NCBI GenBank assembly: GCA_964017185.1
Contig: OZ024879.1
Span: forward strand, 25,547,456-25,611,455
DNA from: Rugalucina vietnamica
Taxonomy: Eukaryota > Mollusca > Bivalvia > Lucinida > Lucinidae
DNA length: 64,000 bases
Direction: 5' to 3'
Shown here piece by piece: positions 34,688 to 44,814 of this stretch (position 1 is its first letter; the number at the start of each line of letters is the position of its first letter). Under the pieces are notes generated by a model. That model searched no databases and was not told the origin of the DNA. It saw nothing but the letters and a program-made list of their open reading frames with translations. The position numbers and the translations under genes are program-made.

Positions 34688-37600
34688 TTGGTGTCCATCA
34701 GAATTTTATCCCTAAACGTATGCGGCATAAAATCTAAACTTAATTGCCCTGAATTTTGTAGCCTAGTGAACGAATACGATATTATTGGGCTGCAGGAGAG
34801 TAAGCTTGACGATATAGACTATATTTCAGTACCGGGTTATTCAATCTACCATAATAATCGCAAAAGTGTCTCAAGATACAGATCTGGTGGCATTACTCTC
34901 TTCATCAAAGAAGAATTGTCCCCTTTTGTGACAATACTGAAAAATGAAAGCAAACTTTCTCTTTGGTTTAAAATTTCAAAACATATTATACAAAACAACA
35001 TGGACTTAATATGCGCAGTGATTTACATTCCGCCAATGGGATCAAAATTCGCACACCAAGATCCGTATCTCGAGCTCCAGAACGAGTTTGACACTTTCTG
35101 TACGAACGACAAGAATACGTTGTTATTTGGAGATTTCAATTCCAGAACGGCATCACACCCTGACTTGGTCAAACTTGACAGTTTTATGTGTGAAGTAAAT
35201 GGTAACGAAGACTTGCACAGAGAAAATTTAGAAATCATGCATTGCTTTGATAAATGGAATATCCCATTAGAACGCAAGAATATTGATGCTACATCAAACC
35301 CATACGGCCGGCAGCTCATAGAGTTTTGCAAAAATAACAATATATTTATGTTGAATGGAAGACTCGACCAGGACGACCTCAAACTAACGTGCAAAAACAA
35401 AAGCACTGTGGACTATTTTTTGTCAACAGCACATAACTTTGAGAATATTTCATCATTTAACGTAATGGATTTTGATTGCTTACTCTCAGACGCTCATTGT
35501 CCATTGTCTATAGAAATAAAAATGCCCGGAAATTATACCCCCAATGCTCATGAACGCACACAACAACAACACCCCGACGTAAAATTATGGGACGAGACAA
35601 AACGCGACAAATTTGTCGAAAACATCGATAAAGACGAAATATCGAAAATTAATGCGATGTTGAACAGAATACTGGTAAATGGTCAGACAAGTGTCGAGGC
35701 TATACACGAGATAATTAGTTCCATTGAACAGCTGTTTACAAATACCGCACTATTAACATTTGGGCGAACCTTTAAACATGAAAAATGTAAAACTGAAAGC
35801 ACTAAGGCCAAACGCTGGTTTAATACGGAATGTCATAACGCAAGAAATACATATCACCATGTCCGAAAATTATACAACAAGTATAAAACTGAACAGTATA
35901 AAAACTTGCTAAAACAAGTTAGCAGAGAATACAAATCAAAAATGAAAAAATCATACGCAAAGTTTCAAAATGAAAATATCACCAAACTACGCAAACTGAA
36001 AAATGCAAAACCCCGAGATTTCTGGACGATAATAAACTCGCTTGATAACAAGAAACGCGAGTCAGCACCGCTGAAGGATCTGTTTGACTTTTTCAAATCC
36101 ATAAATTCTAACGATAGGGGCGAAAACGAAACATTCGAATATAATAACTCGGCAGATAACAACGAAAGCATAAATAATCCGTTCACGGAGGACGAAATTT
36201 TAAAAGCAGTGAAAAAATTGAAAAACAACAAAAGCAGCGGCATAGATAAGATATTAAACGAACATATAAAGAGCACTATTCACATAATGTGCCCCATATA
36301 TACTAGATTGTTCAATATAATCCTAGATTCGGGCATAGTCCCAGATAGCTGGTCTCTTGGCGACATTTTACCAATTTATAAAAACAAAGGTAGCATACAC
36401 CAGCCAGAAAATTACAGACCAATTACATTATTAAGTTGCTTCTGCAAGCTTTTTACGGCCATTTTAAACACAAGAATAAGCTCATACTTTGACGAAAATT
36501 ATATTATAGACTCATGTCAAGCCGGTTTCCGTAAAGGCTTTTCAACCACCGACAATTTATTCATAATACAAAATTTAGTCGAAATCGCAAAAGGAAACAA
36601 AAACAAATTATTCTGCGCATTTGTAGACTTTAAACAGGCATTCGACACTGTATGGAGAGATGGACTTTGGCAAAAAATGTTCGACTCAAGAATAAACGGC
36701 AAATGTTTTGAAATTATAAAGAATATGTATAGCAATATCAAATCTAGGGTATCAACAGCAGAAGGATCGACCGTCTTTTTCCCTTGTCAAACCGGGGTTA
36801 GACAGGGTGAAAACTTGTCACCACTACTTTTTTCTATCTTTCTGAACGATCTTCGTCATTATTTAAGTACTAATGGCGCACAGGGCGTCCTGTGCGACTC
36901 AGGCGACGACGAAAATATCCACGTTTTTATGCGGCTATTTGTATTACTTTTTGCCGATGACACAGTATTATTCAGTAAACGTAAAGAAGACCTCCAAACA
37001 GCGCTTAATATTTTTAGTGAGTACTGTACTACATGGAAACTCACAATTAACACAGCCAAAACAAAAGTGATGATCTTCTCTAGCGGTAGACAAGGGAAAA
37101 ATCTAAAATTCCACTTAAACGGGGCAGAACTAGAAATCGTTAACGAATATAAATACCTAGGGATTTATCTTGCGCGCAGCGGTGCATTTGCTAAAGCCAA
37201 AAAACATATAGTTGACCAGGCAAACTATGCTCTATTTTCTCTCCAGAGAAAAATAAGGCACTTAAACTTACCAATCGATCTGCAGATCGAGCTCTTCAAT
37301 AAAATGATAAAACCATTACTGCTTTATGGTTGCGAAATTTGGGGTCATGGAAATTTAGAGTCTACCGAACGAGTCCAACTTAAATTCCTGAAACAAATAC
37401 TGAACCTTAAAAAATCGACACCATCTTTTATGGTTTACGGTGAAGTTGGTGCATACCCTCTTTACGTAGATATACACACAAGAATAGTATCATTCTGGAC
37501 AAAACTAGGAGATAATGGTATTAACGATACAGCAGTAACGCTATACAAAATTATAAGTATCTTGAACGATAAGCAAATTTTTAAATCAAAATGGTTAAAC

Positions 37601-38143
37601 AATATTAAAAACATGCTGTTTTCTAATGGTTTTGGCCATATTTGGGAGACACATGACGAAGTGAATAGAAAATGGTTTGTAGAGACATTTAAACAAAAAC
37701 TAAAGGATCAGTACCTGCAAAACTGGAGCTCTCGTGTAGACCAATCATCAAGTGGTAAGAACTACAGACTGTTCAAAAATTCGTTTGAATTAAACCCTTA
37801 CTTTACATATTTAAGCAACAAAGAAAGTAAGCTGTTAACAGCATTTCGAACTAGAAACCACCACCTCCCTATTGAAATCGGACGATGGACCAGTAAACCA
37901 ATTACCGAACGGACATGCAACCTTTGCCAGGACGATATCGGGGACGAATACCACTATATTATGGCGTGTAGACATTTTACGGACCTCAGAAAACAACTGA
38001 TAAAGCCTTACTATAGAACAAATATTAATACACTTAAATTTAACGAGCTTATGAACCATGGCAATAAGACAACCCTGAAAAATTTATGTAAATTCATAGA
38101 CATTGTAATGAAAACCTGTAAAGAACGTAATACACATCAATAA
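34688..38143 (+). CDS. LINE ORF2: AP endonuclease - reverse transcriptase - CCHC finger
   Basis: 1151 residues without interruption. The start shown is a TTG inside a frame that is open further upstream, so the true start is uncertain. APE endonuclease spans ~1-235 (ILSLNVCGIKSKL, LQESKLDD, VIYIPPMGSKF, LFGDFNSRT, LSDAHCPL). A Lys-rich linker follows. RT spans ~480-800 (PIYKNKGSIHQPENYRPITL, QAGFRKGFST, FVDFKQAFDTVW, GVRQGENLSPLLFS, catalytic FADD in LLFADDTVLF, YLGIYLARSG). The C-terminal finger is CNLCQDDIGDEYHYIMAC. It aligns along its length with the first LINE's ORF2, including the part frameshifted there. Product: the endonuclease/RT for target-primed reverse transcription. Confidence 0.92.
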   Translation: MVSIRILSLNVCGIKSKLNCPEFCSLVNEYDIIGLQESKLDDIDYISVPGYSIYHNNRKSVSRYRSGGITLFIKEELSPFVTILKNESKLSLWFKISKHIIQNNMDLICAVIYIPPMGSKFAHQDPYLELQNEFDTFCTNDKNTLLFGDFNSRTASHPDLVKLDSFMCEVNGNEDLHRENLEIMHCFDKWNIPLERKNIDATSNPYGRQLIEFCKNNNIFMLNGRLDQDDLKLTCKNKSTVDYFLSTAHNFENISSFNVMDFDCLLSDAHCPLSIEIKMPGNYTPNAHERTQQQHPDVKLWDETKRDKFVENIDKDEISKINAMLNRILVNGQTSVEAIHEIISSIEQLFTNTALLTFGRTFKHEKCKTESTKAKRWFNTECHNARNTYHHVRKLYNKYKTEQYKNLLKQVSREYKSKMKKSYAKFQNENITKLRKLKNAKPRDFWTIINSLDNKKRESAPLKDLFDFFKSINSNDRGENETFEYNNSADNNESINNPFTEDEILKAVKKLKNNKSSGIDKILNEHIKSTIHIMCPIYTRLFNIILDSGIVPDSWSLGDILPIYKNKGSIHQPENYRPITLLSCFCKLFTAILNTRISSYFDENYIIDSCQAGFRKGFSTTDNLFIIQNLVEIAKGNKNKLFCAFVDFKQAFDTVWRDGLWQKMFDSRINGKCFEIIKNMYSNIKSRVSTAEGSTVFFPCQTGVRQGENLSPLLFSIFLNDLRHYLSTNGAQGVLCDSGDDENIHVFMRLFVLLFADDTVLFSKRKEDLQTALNIFSEYCTTWKLTINTAKTKVMIFSSGRQGKNLKFHLNGAELEIVNEYKYLGIYLARSGAFAKAKKHIVDQANYALFSLQRKIRHLNLPIDLQIELFNKMIKPLLLYGCEIWGHGNLESTERVQLKFLKQILNLKKSTPSFMVYGEVGAYPLYVDIHTRIVSFWTKLGDNGINDTAVTLYKIISILNDKQIFKSKWLNNIKNMLFSNGFGHIWETHDEVNRKWFVETFKQKLKDQYLQNWSSRVDQSSSGKNYRLFKNSFELNPYFTYLSNKESKLLTAFRTRNHHLPIEIGRWTSKPITERTCNLCQDDIGDEYHYIMACRHFTDLRKQLIKPYYRTNINTLKFNELMNHGNKTTLKNLCKFIDIVMKTCKERNTHQ

Positions 38144-38500
38144 ACATAATAAAACAGACGTCAATGATTTTCAGCAAGAAATAATACAACCAAAACACGA
38201 TCGAGGATCTCCGTATAGACCTTATTTTATACCTCTACGAACATACGAAACCTTGGTCTCCTACTTTCTTTTTCGTTTCGTGTAAGGGGCCGGCCAAGAT
38301 CCATGGATGTCTATATACGTAAAATGGCAGACACTGGCTGATTATCTTGATTACTTTAAGATATCAGGTAGTTGTCAGCACTTCAGGTCATCGCTCAACT
38401 CTGCAAGATCCTCCGATAATCTCGACCTCCAATCTGCGTCTCGACGTGACTGAAAACTGTTTACTGGGATGTTAAACTCTAATACAAAGAAACAAAATGT
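38144..38500 (+). other. Probable 3' UTR of the second LINE
   Basis: 357 bp after the ORF2 stop, ending at GGGATGTTAAACTC and an A-rich run. GGGATGTTAAAC-type motifs are, from memory, common near 3' ends of mollusc non-LTR elements. No flanking duplication could be paired, so the end is approximate. Confidence 0.5.
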
Positions 38501-39330
38501 GCTATAAATGCATAATGGCTAACTGGCGTACACAACCAGCTTATCTGCTCATCTATAGAATGGATATAAATATATAGCGCTCAAACATCATATAAAATTA
38601 AACCACCAAGCACGTGATGACGCCCCTAGGTACCCTTAGTGAAAAAAAGTGACTCCATTGAAATGGCGCCGCGCTTCTCATTCCACAAGAGGGCCTTCAT
38701 AGTATGGTCCGAAAATCGCACCCGTCCCCTAAAAACAAAACAGAACGAAACAAAACCGAACATCTTTCTTTTACTTACGTGAAAATAGTATAATTCCATA
38801 TGGCTTACTAAAGATACACAATTTGATACACTTTCACTTGAAGACCGGGTTATTTAGGCCAGCACGTGCAATACATGCGACCATTGCGCCTGGTAAAGTT
38901 GAGAACTAGGACGACAAAACCTACAACAGAAACGACGAAGACGGACTTGACCGTTCCCACTACATATACTAGTCATTCACCCCCCCCCCCCCCCCCTACA
39001 CCACCACAACTCCGATTGGGGATAACCTCGGCGCGAAACGAGACTCGACAGCGCGAAGCGCGCAAATGACTTTGGTCAGACTAGCCGCACATGTCATTTA
39101 TGTTGTTGTGTGCCGTCTCATGCGCAAGGGTTATTATTCATGACGACACGAGCTTTAAACAAGAAAACGCTTTTATAAAACATCTACCTACGATTTAACA
39201 CATACTGCGTGTATATTGAACGATAGAACTGGATTGTACATAGAGCAACCAAAGTTTTTGAAGTGTCCATATTTCGTAAGATAGCCATTATAGATAGGCA
39301 TACGTATATGTGTTTACCAAAATTATAAAA
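38501..39330. other. Intergenic with poly-C tract
   Basis: No gene recognised. A 17-base poly-C run lies at ~38980-38996 and GGGCCGGCC-rich DNA is limited. Short open frames here are low complexity. Confidence 0.5.
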
Positions 39331-39337
39331 CTGCACT

Positions 39338-39373
<36 letters not shown>
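39338..39373. repeat. (CT)n microsatellite
   Basis: About 18 CT dinucleotides in an otherwise unremarkable stretch. The opposite strand gives a meaningless Arg-Glu repeat frame. Confidence 0.95.
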
Positions 39374-39376
<3 letters not shown>

Positions 39377-39799
39377 GTAAATCAGTCACATTTCAAGTGT
39401 ACATTCAAACGCATGTTTTTCTTTTGTGTTTTGTATATGATCGGTTAGCTTATTTTACACGAACTGGTCATAATAGCTTTTCGGTAGTAGCATTATGCGG
39501 ACAATGTCCTTTAGAACATTCCTCTACTTAGAGCTCATAATGAAAAGACCATTGAAAAACAATGAAAAGTTGTATAAGGACCATTTTGCTTATACATAAA
39601 CAAGAATACATTTGCCTAATTTATTTTTATTCCATATAACATGTAGTACTGTGAGCTTCATAGAAAGTATAAGATCATTTAAGTATTCTTCATTGTCGAC
39701 CTTATACAAGTTTAACTAAATGGTACAACACATTGTTATTTTTGTTGAATGCTACGCATCCATTGGCAAAATAGGTCAAATATGCATGTGTTAATGTAT

Positions 39800-39970
39800 C
39801 TGTCTCTGATTCTACACTCTTCTTTCTCCCTCTACCCATCTGTCTGTTCATCTTTTCTTTCAAGTCGCCATGAAATTGTATCATATTTGTTTATTATATT
39901 GCTGCTCATGTTGTTATATCATTGTAACCTGAGCTTTAGAAATAAACTTGGAAACTTGGAAACTTGGAAT
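39800..39970 (+). mobile_element. LINE/SINE 3'-end fragment with (TTGGAAAC)n tail
   Basis: GCTTTAGAAATAAACTTGG is followed by two to three ACTTGGAA repeats ending at ~39969. AATAAACTTG plus a short repeated octamer is a classic 3' tail of CR1/L2-like elements. The upstream limit is not visible. Confidence 0.55.
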
Positions 39971-39974
39971 ATTT

Positions 39975-40435
39975 AAGAAAATATAGCGTTAGTGTGCATG
40001 GTAACATCGTAATTTTAGTAAAGTTTTGAAGTGTTTGAAATAACGGCCTTGTTAAATGGCATAAACTATGGACAAATATGTTCTAAATGGGGCTGAGTAT
40101 TGACATAGCAATCAACATGCTCATTCAGAAGTTATTTTAAAAGAAAACAAAACTGATGACGTAATTTGTTTACATTTTGGCGCGCATGTATACATTTGCT
40201 GTCACATGATTACCAGCAGTACATGCTGTTATAGCACTGGAAGTCCTGTCGCCCATATGAACTTGGAGAAAGTGCATCTACATTGCGGGGTAACGTCTAT
40301 GCAGCCATGCATAAAAAGTGCAAATTTTATACCCCAACTTGCGGAAAACGTTTGTAGGTATTCTGTTTTGGCCATATCTGTAGGTGACTGGGTGCGTCTG
40401 CCTGTCATAGTGTAAGTGTCTCAGTATTGTCACTT
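39975..40435. other. Intergenic; no gene recognised
   Basis: No long open frame, RNA gene or repeat structure I can support. Confidence 0.5.
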
Positions 40436-40438
40436 TTA

Positions 40439-41060
40439 GCTCACCTGAGCCGAAAGCTCACTAGGTGAGCTTATAGAGGTGAGCTTATAGCATGCCCATG
40501 CTCCGGCGTCCGTCCGTCGTCGTTCAAAATTTCAAAGATCTTCTCCTCTGAAATCGACACCCCAATCAAAGCCAAACTTCAGGTCACATGACCGCCATGG
40601 CTATAAAGAGCAAAAACATTTAAAAATCTTCTTCTGTATAAATCATGCCCCTGTGATGACCTTTACCTTTTTTACAGCAATGTCAACATATGTCGCCATG
40701 ATAGTTTGTCTCTCACTAATGAGAAGTAATATTACAATATGTCGCAATATTATAAGTATAAAACCATAATATTCAAAGATTTTTTTCTAAAAAAACGCAA
40801 GGGCAATCATAGGGCGGGGAAACCAATGTGTACATAAATAATCCAGGTTACGTGACCAAGATGGCAGCCATGACCATATATGGTAAACACCCTTCAAAAA
40901 TCTTCTGGGTGGATTTCAACCTAACTTGGCATGCATGTAGACTTGGGGACCGTGAGTTCTACGATGTGAAGATAAATTATGAACCTGGGATGACAAAGAC
41001 ACTGATCAACTGCACAGTTGTAACAAGCTGATATGGATCTTACATCACATAGGATGAAAC
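40439..41060. repeat. Interspersed repeat with complementary CTCACCTGAGC / GGTGAGC runs
   Basis: It begins AGCTCACCTGAGCCGAAAGC with CTAGGTGAGCTTATAGAGGTGAGC, short complementary runs that could fold. It continues with CCGTCCGTCGTCG, then two related sections: TTCAGGTCACATGACCGCCATGGC near 40580 and GGTTACGTGACCAAGATGGC near 40845, each followed by AAAATCTTCT. I recall this sequence class as common in bivalve and gastropod genomes. The right boundary is uncertain. Confidence 0.6.
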
Positions 41061-41349
41061 AGATAATTATTAAACCACACTTTGAGCGATCTTCCATCAC
41101 GACCTTCACTCGCCGCGCTGCATTTGAAGAAAAAATCAGTTGATTTTATCTATAAAAAATGCAGAATTAGAAGATGCAATGATTTCAGATTAGACCATAG
41201 CTTGCTCAGATTTTAGTGAAATATAATTGATCATAATTGGTGCTTTTTTAAATTACTGTCTGTACACCATCTTTCGGAAACTGCTTTTTTTCTTCAAAAT
41301 CTCACTTTTCCGAAACACCACAAGAAAAATATTACCGTAACATCTTTTT

Positions 41350-41744
41350 GCAACCCAAAAGTCGTAAAAAGTGCCGCAAAAATTTTGAAAATCGGTTCAC
41401 TAATAAAATAATCATGCCCAAAAATCATTTTGAGCATGCCTTTTGCTTTTGCAAGGGAGGTAATCCAAACACCTTAAAATTGAAAATCAAGCAAATCTGT
41501 GGAATAATTTTAAGAGTTTCGTGCTCAGATATGCATACAATACAATTTTGTTTTTGTTCGAAGCATTTTAAATGATAAATAACCAACAGATTTTTTCGGG
41601 AAAATAGTTACTGCCCTTGCTGACATTTTACGCAATGGAAAAAGCCCTCTTCAAAATTATTTTCTGGCATAAAAATTGATGTTTATTTGTAAACCGATTT
41701 ACATTTTTTTTTTCTGTGGCATGTTCTACGACTTTTGAAATGCA
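41350..41744. mobile_element. Palindromic ~395-bp element, copy A
   Basis: The left arm from ~41350 (CAAAAGTCGT-like start, TTTTGAAAATCGGTTCAC, TTGCAAGGGAGGTAAT) is answered by the complementary right arm ending ~41744 (ATTACCTCCCTTG-like, GTAAACCGATTT, ACGACTTTTG). Arms are about 130 bp with mismatches around a ~110-bp middle. No open frame; it looks like a MITE or fold-back repeat. Confidence 0.7.
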
Positions 41745-42139
41745 AATTGATAGCATGGTCATATTGTTCTTGGGGTCTTTCAGAAAATTGACATTTTGAA
41801 AAATGCAGTTTCTTGAAGATGATGTATATTTTTGACAAATTATGGCAGAATAACGGAATTATAAAATTTAGACTCAACTTCACCTTGTCACCTCAAATAC
41901 ATTTTCTTTGGCAGCAAACACCCTTATTAAATTTCTAGTCAGATTTTCTATAACAGGATAACATGTCCGTCTCATTAGGCAGAGGACTTGGGGCCAAGTA
42001 AAAATCGAGTTAAACCCCAAAGTAATTTATTTACTAAAAAAAAAAAAAGTCTAAAAACCTGCCTCTGATAATGTTTTTTTCGCAGAAAATTTTTTGTATG
42101 GAGGACGACAGAAAAATTATTTTCATGTAATAATCTTGA

Positions 42140-42525
42140 TCTTAGTTTGTCCTAATAGGACCTGCAAAAATTTTGAAAATCGGTGAACAAATAAAGTTTT
42201 TTATGGCCAAAATGAATTTTGCATAGGGATTTTGCATTGGCAAGGGAGATAATCGATGATCGTGAAAATGCATATTTTTCGAGAAATTTTACCTGATCAT
42301 GAATATTTTGTCTCAGGTATGTCATCTGTGTCAATTTATAATAATTTTGAGCAATCGTGATTAAATAGTTAGAATTTAAAAGTTTTGCGGGAAAATATTT
42401 ACCTCCCTTCCATGAGATTTTTGTACAGGAAATCCCCATTCAAAAAATGTTTTTGACTAGAATTTTTTTTTATTTGTAAGCCGATTTTCAAAATTTTTGC
42501 AGCACATTTTGCGACAAACTAGATG
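42140..42525. mobile_element. Palindromic ~385-bp element, copy B
   Basis: It is related to copy A (shared TGCAAAAATTTTGAAAATCGG and GCAAGGGAG motifs). The left arm from ~42145 (AGTTTGTCCTAA) is complementary to the right arm ending ~42525 (TGCGACAAACT). It lies just left of the tandem array that begins at 42584. Confidence 0.7.
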
Positions 42526-42885
42526 GTTGTGTCAAGAAAATGCTTCTTCTACATTTGAACAGTTGTAAAATATCTGCGGCTGAAGGTAGCGACCCGGCTA
42601 GTATCAATCAAAAAAACAAAGATAACGAAGACAACAGAGAGACAGACAAATTACACAGAAGATATATCATAAAGATAAATTACCTCACTGGGACAGTGAC
42701 GTTTGACTGGACGGCGAACATGCCAATCTGGACGGTGAAGTTTTTAATGGGATGACAATCACCACAATGGGACGGTATCGTTTTTACTCGGACTTGCCAG
42801 TTACGATATTATTAAATAAAATTACGCATTGCGCTCATCAGTTAAAACTTCAAACTTACAATGTTTATCAACAAAATTTTAATAT

Positions 42886-42942
42886 TAAAAAAAAAAAAAA
42901 AAAAAAAAAACGAAACAAAAAAAAAAAAAAAAAAAAAAAAAA
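42886..42942. repeat. Poly-A tract interrupted by CGAAAC (unit copy 1)
   Basis: Long A-runs on the plus strand (T-runs downstream of the tRNA-like element on the minus strand), interrupted by CGAAAC. The same tract recurs at ~46218-46282, ~49931-49991 and ~53268-53330 with length changes, as expected of slippage. Confidence 0.95.
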
Positions 42943-42950
42943 TCATTTTC

Positions 42951-43050
42951 CGTTGGTGGGGTTTGAACGAACTACCCATTTCCTTAACGATCGCAATGAC
43001 GAACAAATGATGTTGCATTTGCGACCTTAACCACTCGGCCATGATATTGG
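42951..43050 (-). ncRNA. tRNA-like pol III element, unit copy 1
   Basis: The minus strand reads ATCATGGCCGAGTGGTTAAG, a perfect A box (TGGCCGAGTGG) of Ser/Leu-tRNA type. A perfect 6-bp hairpin follows (CAAATG..CATTTG), and about 60 bases after the A box a B-box match (GTTCAAACCC) with a long T-run some 15-20 bases downstream. Acceptor and T-stem pairing are poor and the anticodon loop is not canonical. I call it a tRNA-derived small RNA gene or SINE head, not a working tRNA. Confidence 0.5.
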
Positions 43051-43496
43051 GCCTGTTTACATGACAGAAAGATTATCCCTTTATATTAGATTCGAATCCA
43101 AGGGAAAATACTCAATTTTTCATTTACTCAAATGGTCCCACTATAAAACGGGCTACACACGATAGTTGTCTCAAATGTAAATGCAATTTAGCATATCAAT
43201 ATTTATTCAGATTTTGCAAAGAGCATGAACACGTGTTTAATGCCAACATTATCTAGTTTCATTATAAAGAATGAAACACTATTACACCTTGTTAAATTAA
43301 TATTTGGTTCACCCATAAGCTTTGTTTTAACTCATATACGGTTAACCTGGTTCAATACCAATTATTTTACCTGTCCCGGCGTTACGCTGTGGGCGGTTCC
43401 ATGCCAAAGAGGTAAATCCGAGGCCTGGTTATCGCTATTGCACTGCAGCAGGGCCCCGGAGAAGGTACTAGTTCGACACAAAGTTGAACTATACTC

Positions 43497-43517
43497 CGCT
43501 TAGACTTAGTCTAAGCG
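43497..43517. other. Perfect hairpin in unit copy 1 (recurs in all copies)
   Basis: CGCTTAGAC and GTCTAAGCG flank a TTA loop. It recurs at 47210-47230, 50546-50566 and 53883-53901; in the last the loop is one base. A second weaker hairpin (TAGTTC..GAACTA) lies just upstream. Confidence 0.85.
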
Positions 43518-43562
43518 AAGAGCGTTGGTGCTGTGCCTTCGCTTCAACTAAGCGGTTCCCTC

Positions 43563-43735
43563 GGTGAGGGGCCGCACATCTGGGGTAAGGGGGTGGGTAT
43601 GGAGACCTTCTGGGCCATGGGGACTGGTTTGGTGGGAACGATGAGGGAATGGGTATGGTGGGGGCCATAGGGAGGGATGGTTGGGAATGGGTGGCGGCGT
43701 GGCCCATGAGGTGTGGTTGAGGTGGATGGATGTTG
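43563..43735. other. G-rich tract (plus strand) in unit copy 1
   Basis: About 170 bases with many GGG/GGGG runs (GGTAAGGGGGTGGG, GGTGGGGGCC, TAGGGAGGG), able in principle to form G-quadruplexes. It recurs at ~47276, ~50612 and ~53945. The opposite strand gives a Pro-rich frame that I do not regard as a gene. Confidence 0.75.
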
Positions 43736-44814
43736 CTTTATTTTGACGGACCCCCGTAAGGGTGTGTTGAGATTTTTAGAGATGGGCTTTTATTTAGTAA
43801 CAAAATATATTACTCTTTTTTTGTCAGTTTTCTTCTATGATGCTTTTCTCTCATACAACATACGAGTGTTATGCCCAGTCTGCATTTAGTCATTCTATGG
43901 TTTCTTATTCGTCCGTTTAACGTGCCATGCTCAAACACAATATGGCGGCATTATGTTTTACCTCAATTAATACGCACGTAAATAATGATTCTGGCCGGTA
44001 TTCACTTGTGGTATTATCCACCCTTTAGGGGTTATTCTGAACATTTAACGATACATAAGCTGTATTCAAGTTTCTGCTCTAAATACCCCCGAATATGTGG
44101 TCTGGGGTGCAGGACACACTTTTTACCCACATGGTCAATATATTAGGGTATGACTACATTTTGGTTTGTAAATTTGTGTAAAATTATTTTTAAGCAGCGT
44201 TTGATTTTTATTTCACTCAAGCAGTTGTTATTGGTTATTTAAACTGAATTTTGTCAGGTCACATGACCTTTTATATTTTCATTAGTGCAGAACTAACTTG
44301 TTGGATTTTACCCCTAAACCTGGAAATCGGCTTTTCAAAAATGGTTCTTTTTAAGTGGAATTTACTGTGAGAAGTCAACGGCTGCCATGTATTCAATAAT
44401 CATTGCGCATATATTTAAAGCAGTAGGCTTTATCTACACATGATCATGCACTTTATGGTCATTGTATGGGCCAGTGACATGTCATAACTTCAAGGAAAAT
44501 GTGTCTTTTTGGGGCGAAAAAATGCCCTTAAAGTGCAGGGGTGTGGTAGGTTTACATTTGCATAGAGCTTGTCCCAGTCAGCAGAAACTGTTTCTGTTAC
44601 TGTGAGATGATTTTATGGTCTGTATTTTATTAACTGTGGGTATAATTGAATGGTTATTAAGGTTTTGAAATTAGGGTGTTCGTTTCAAGCATGTTGCCGT
44701 CTGCTCAGCCTCTATGACTACTCGCCAGTGATCGGTGCAATATATGCGAAGGGGTCAACTTCTTATGCGACATTGCAGAGGTATATTATTTTTGAAACGC
44801 AGCTGTAGACACCA

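Larger units (their letters stand above)
34130..38500 (+). mobile_element. Second LINE (APE-type, same broad family)
   Basis: It contains an intact ORF2 at 34688-38143 and a 3' region ending near 38500. There ACTGGGATGTTAAAC plus an A-rich run (AAAGAAACAAAAT) looks like a mollusc LINE/SINE 3' end. No ORF1 is visible upstream, so it is probably 5'-truncated, or its ORF1 is lost. The left boundary is uncertain. Confidence 0.75.

Noticed and set aside
39184-39375. Arg-Glu repeat open frame
   Set aside because: Reverse strand of the (CT)n microsatellite.
42752-43030. Frame with Lys runs, recurring in each tandem unit
   Set aside because: The Lys runs are the poly-A tract and the rest crosses the tRNA-like element; frame length varies with A-run slippage.
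43080-43110. Possible tRNA from AGATTCGAATCC (B-box-like) in each unit
   Set aside because: No A box at a suitable distance on that strand and no cloverleaf pairing.
43489-43707. Pro-rich 72-codon minus-strand frame, recurring in each unit
   Set aside because: It comes from the G-rich tract; recurrence reflects the recent duplication rather than selection.
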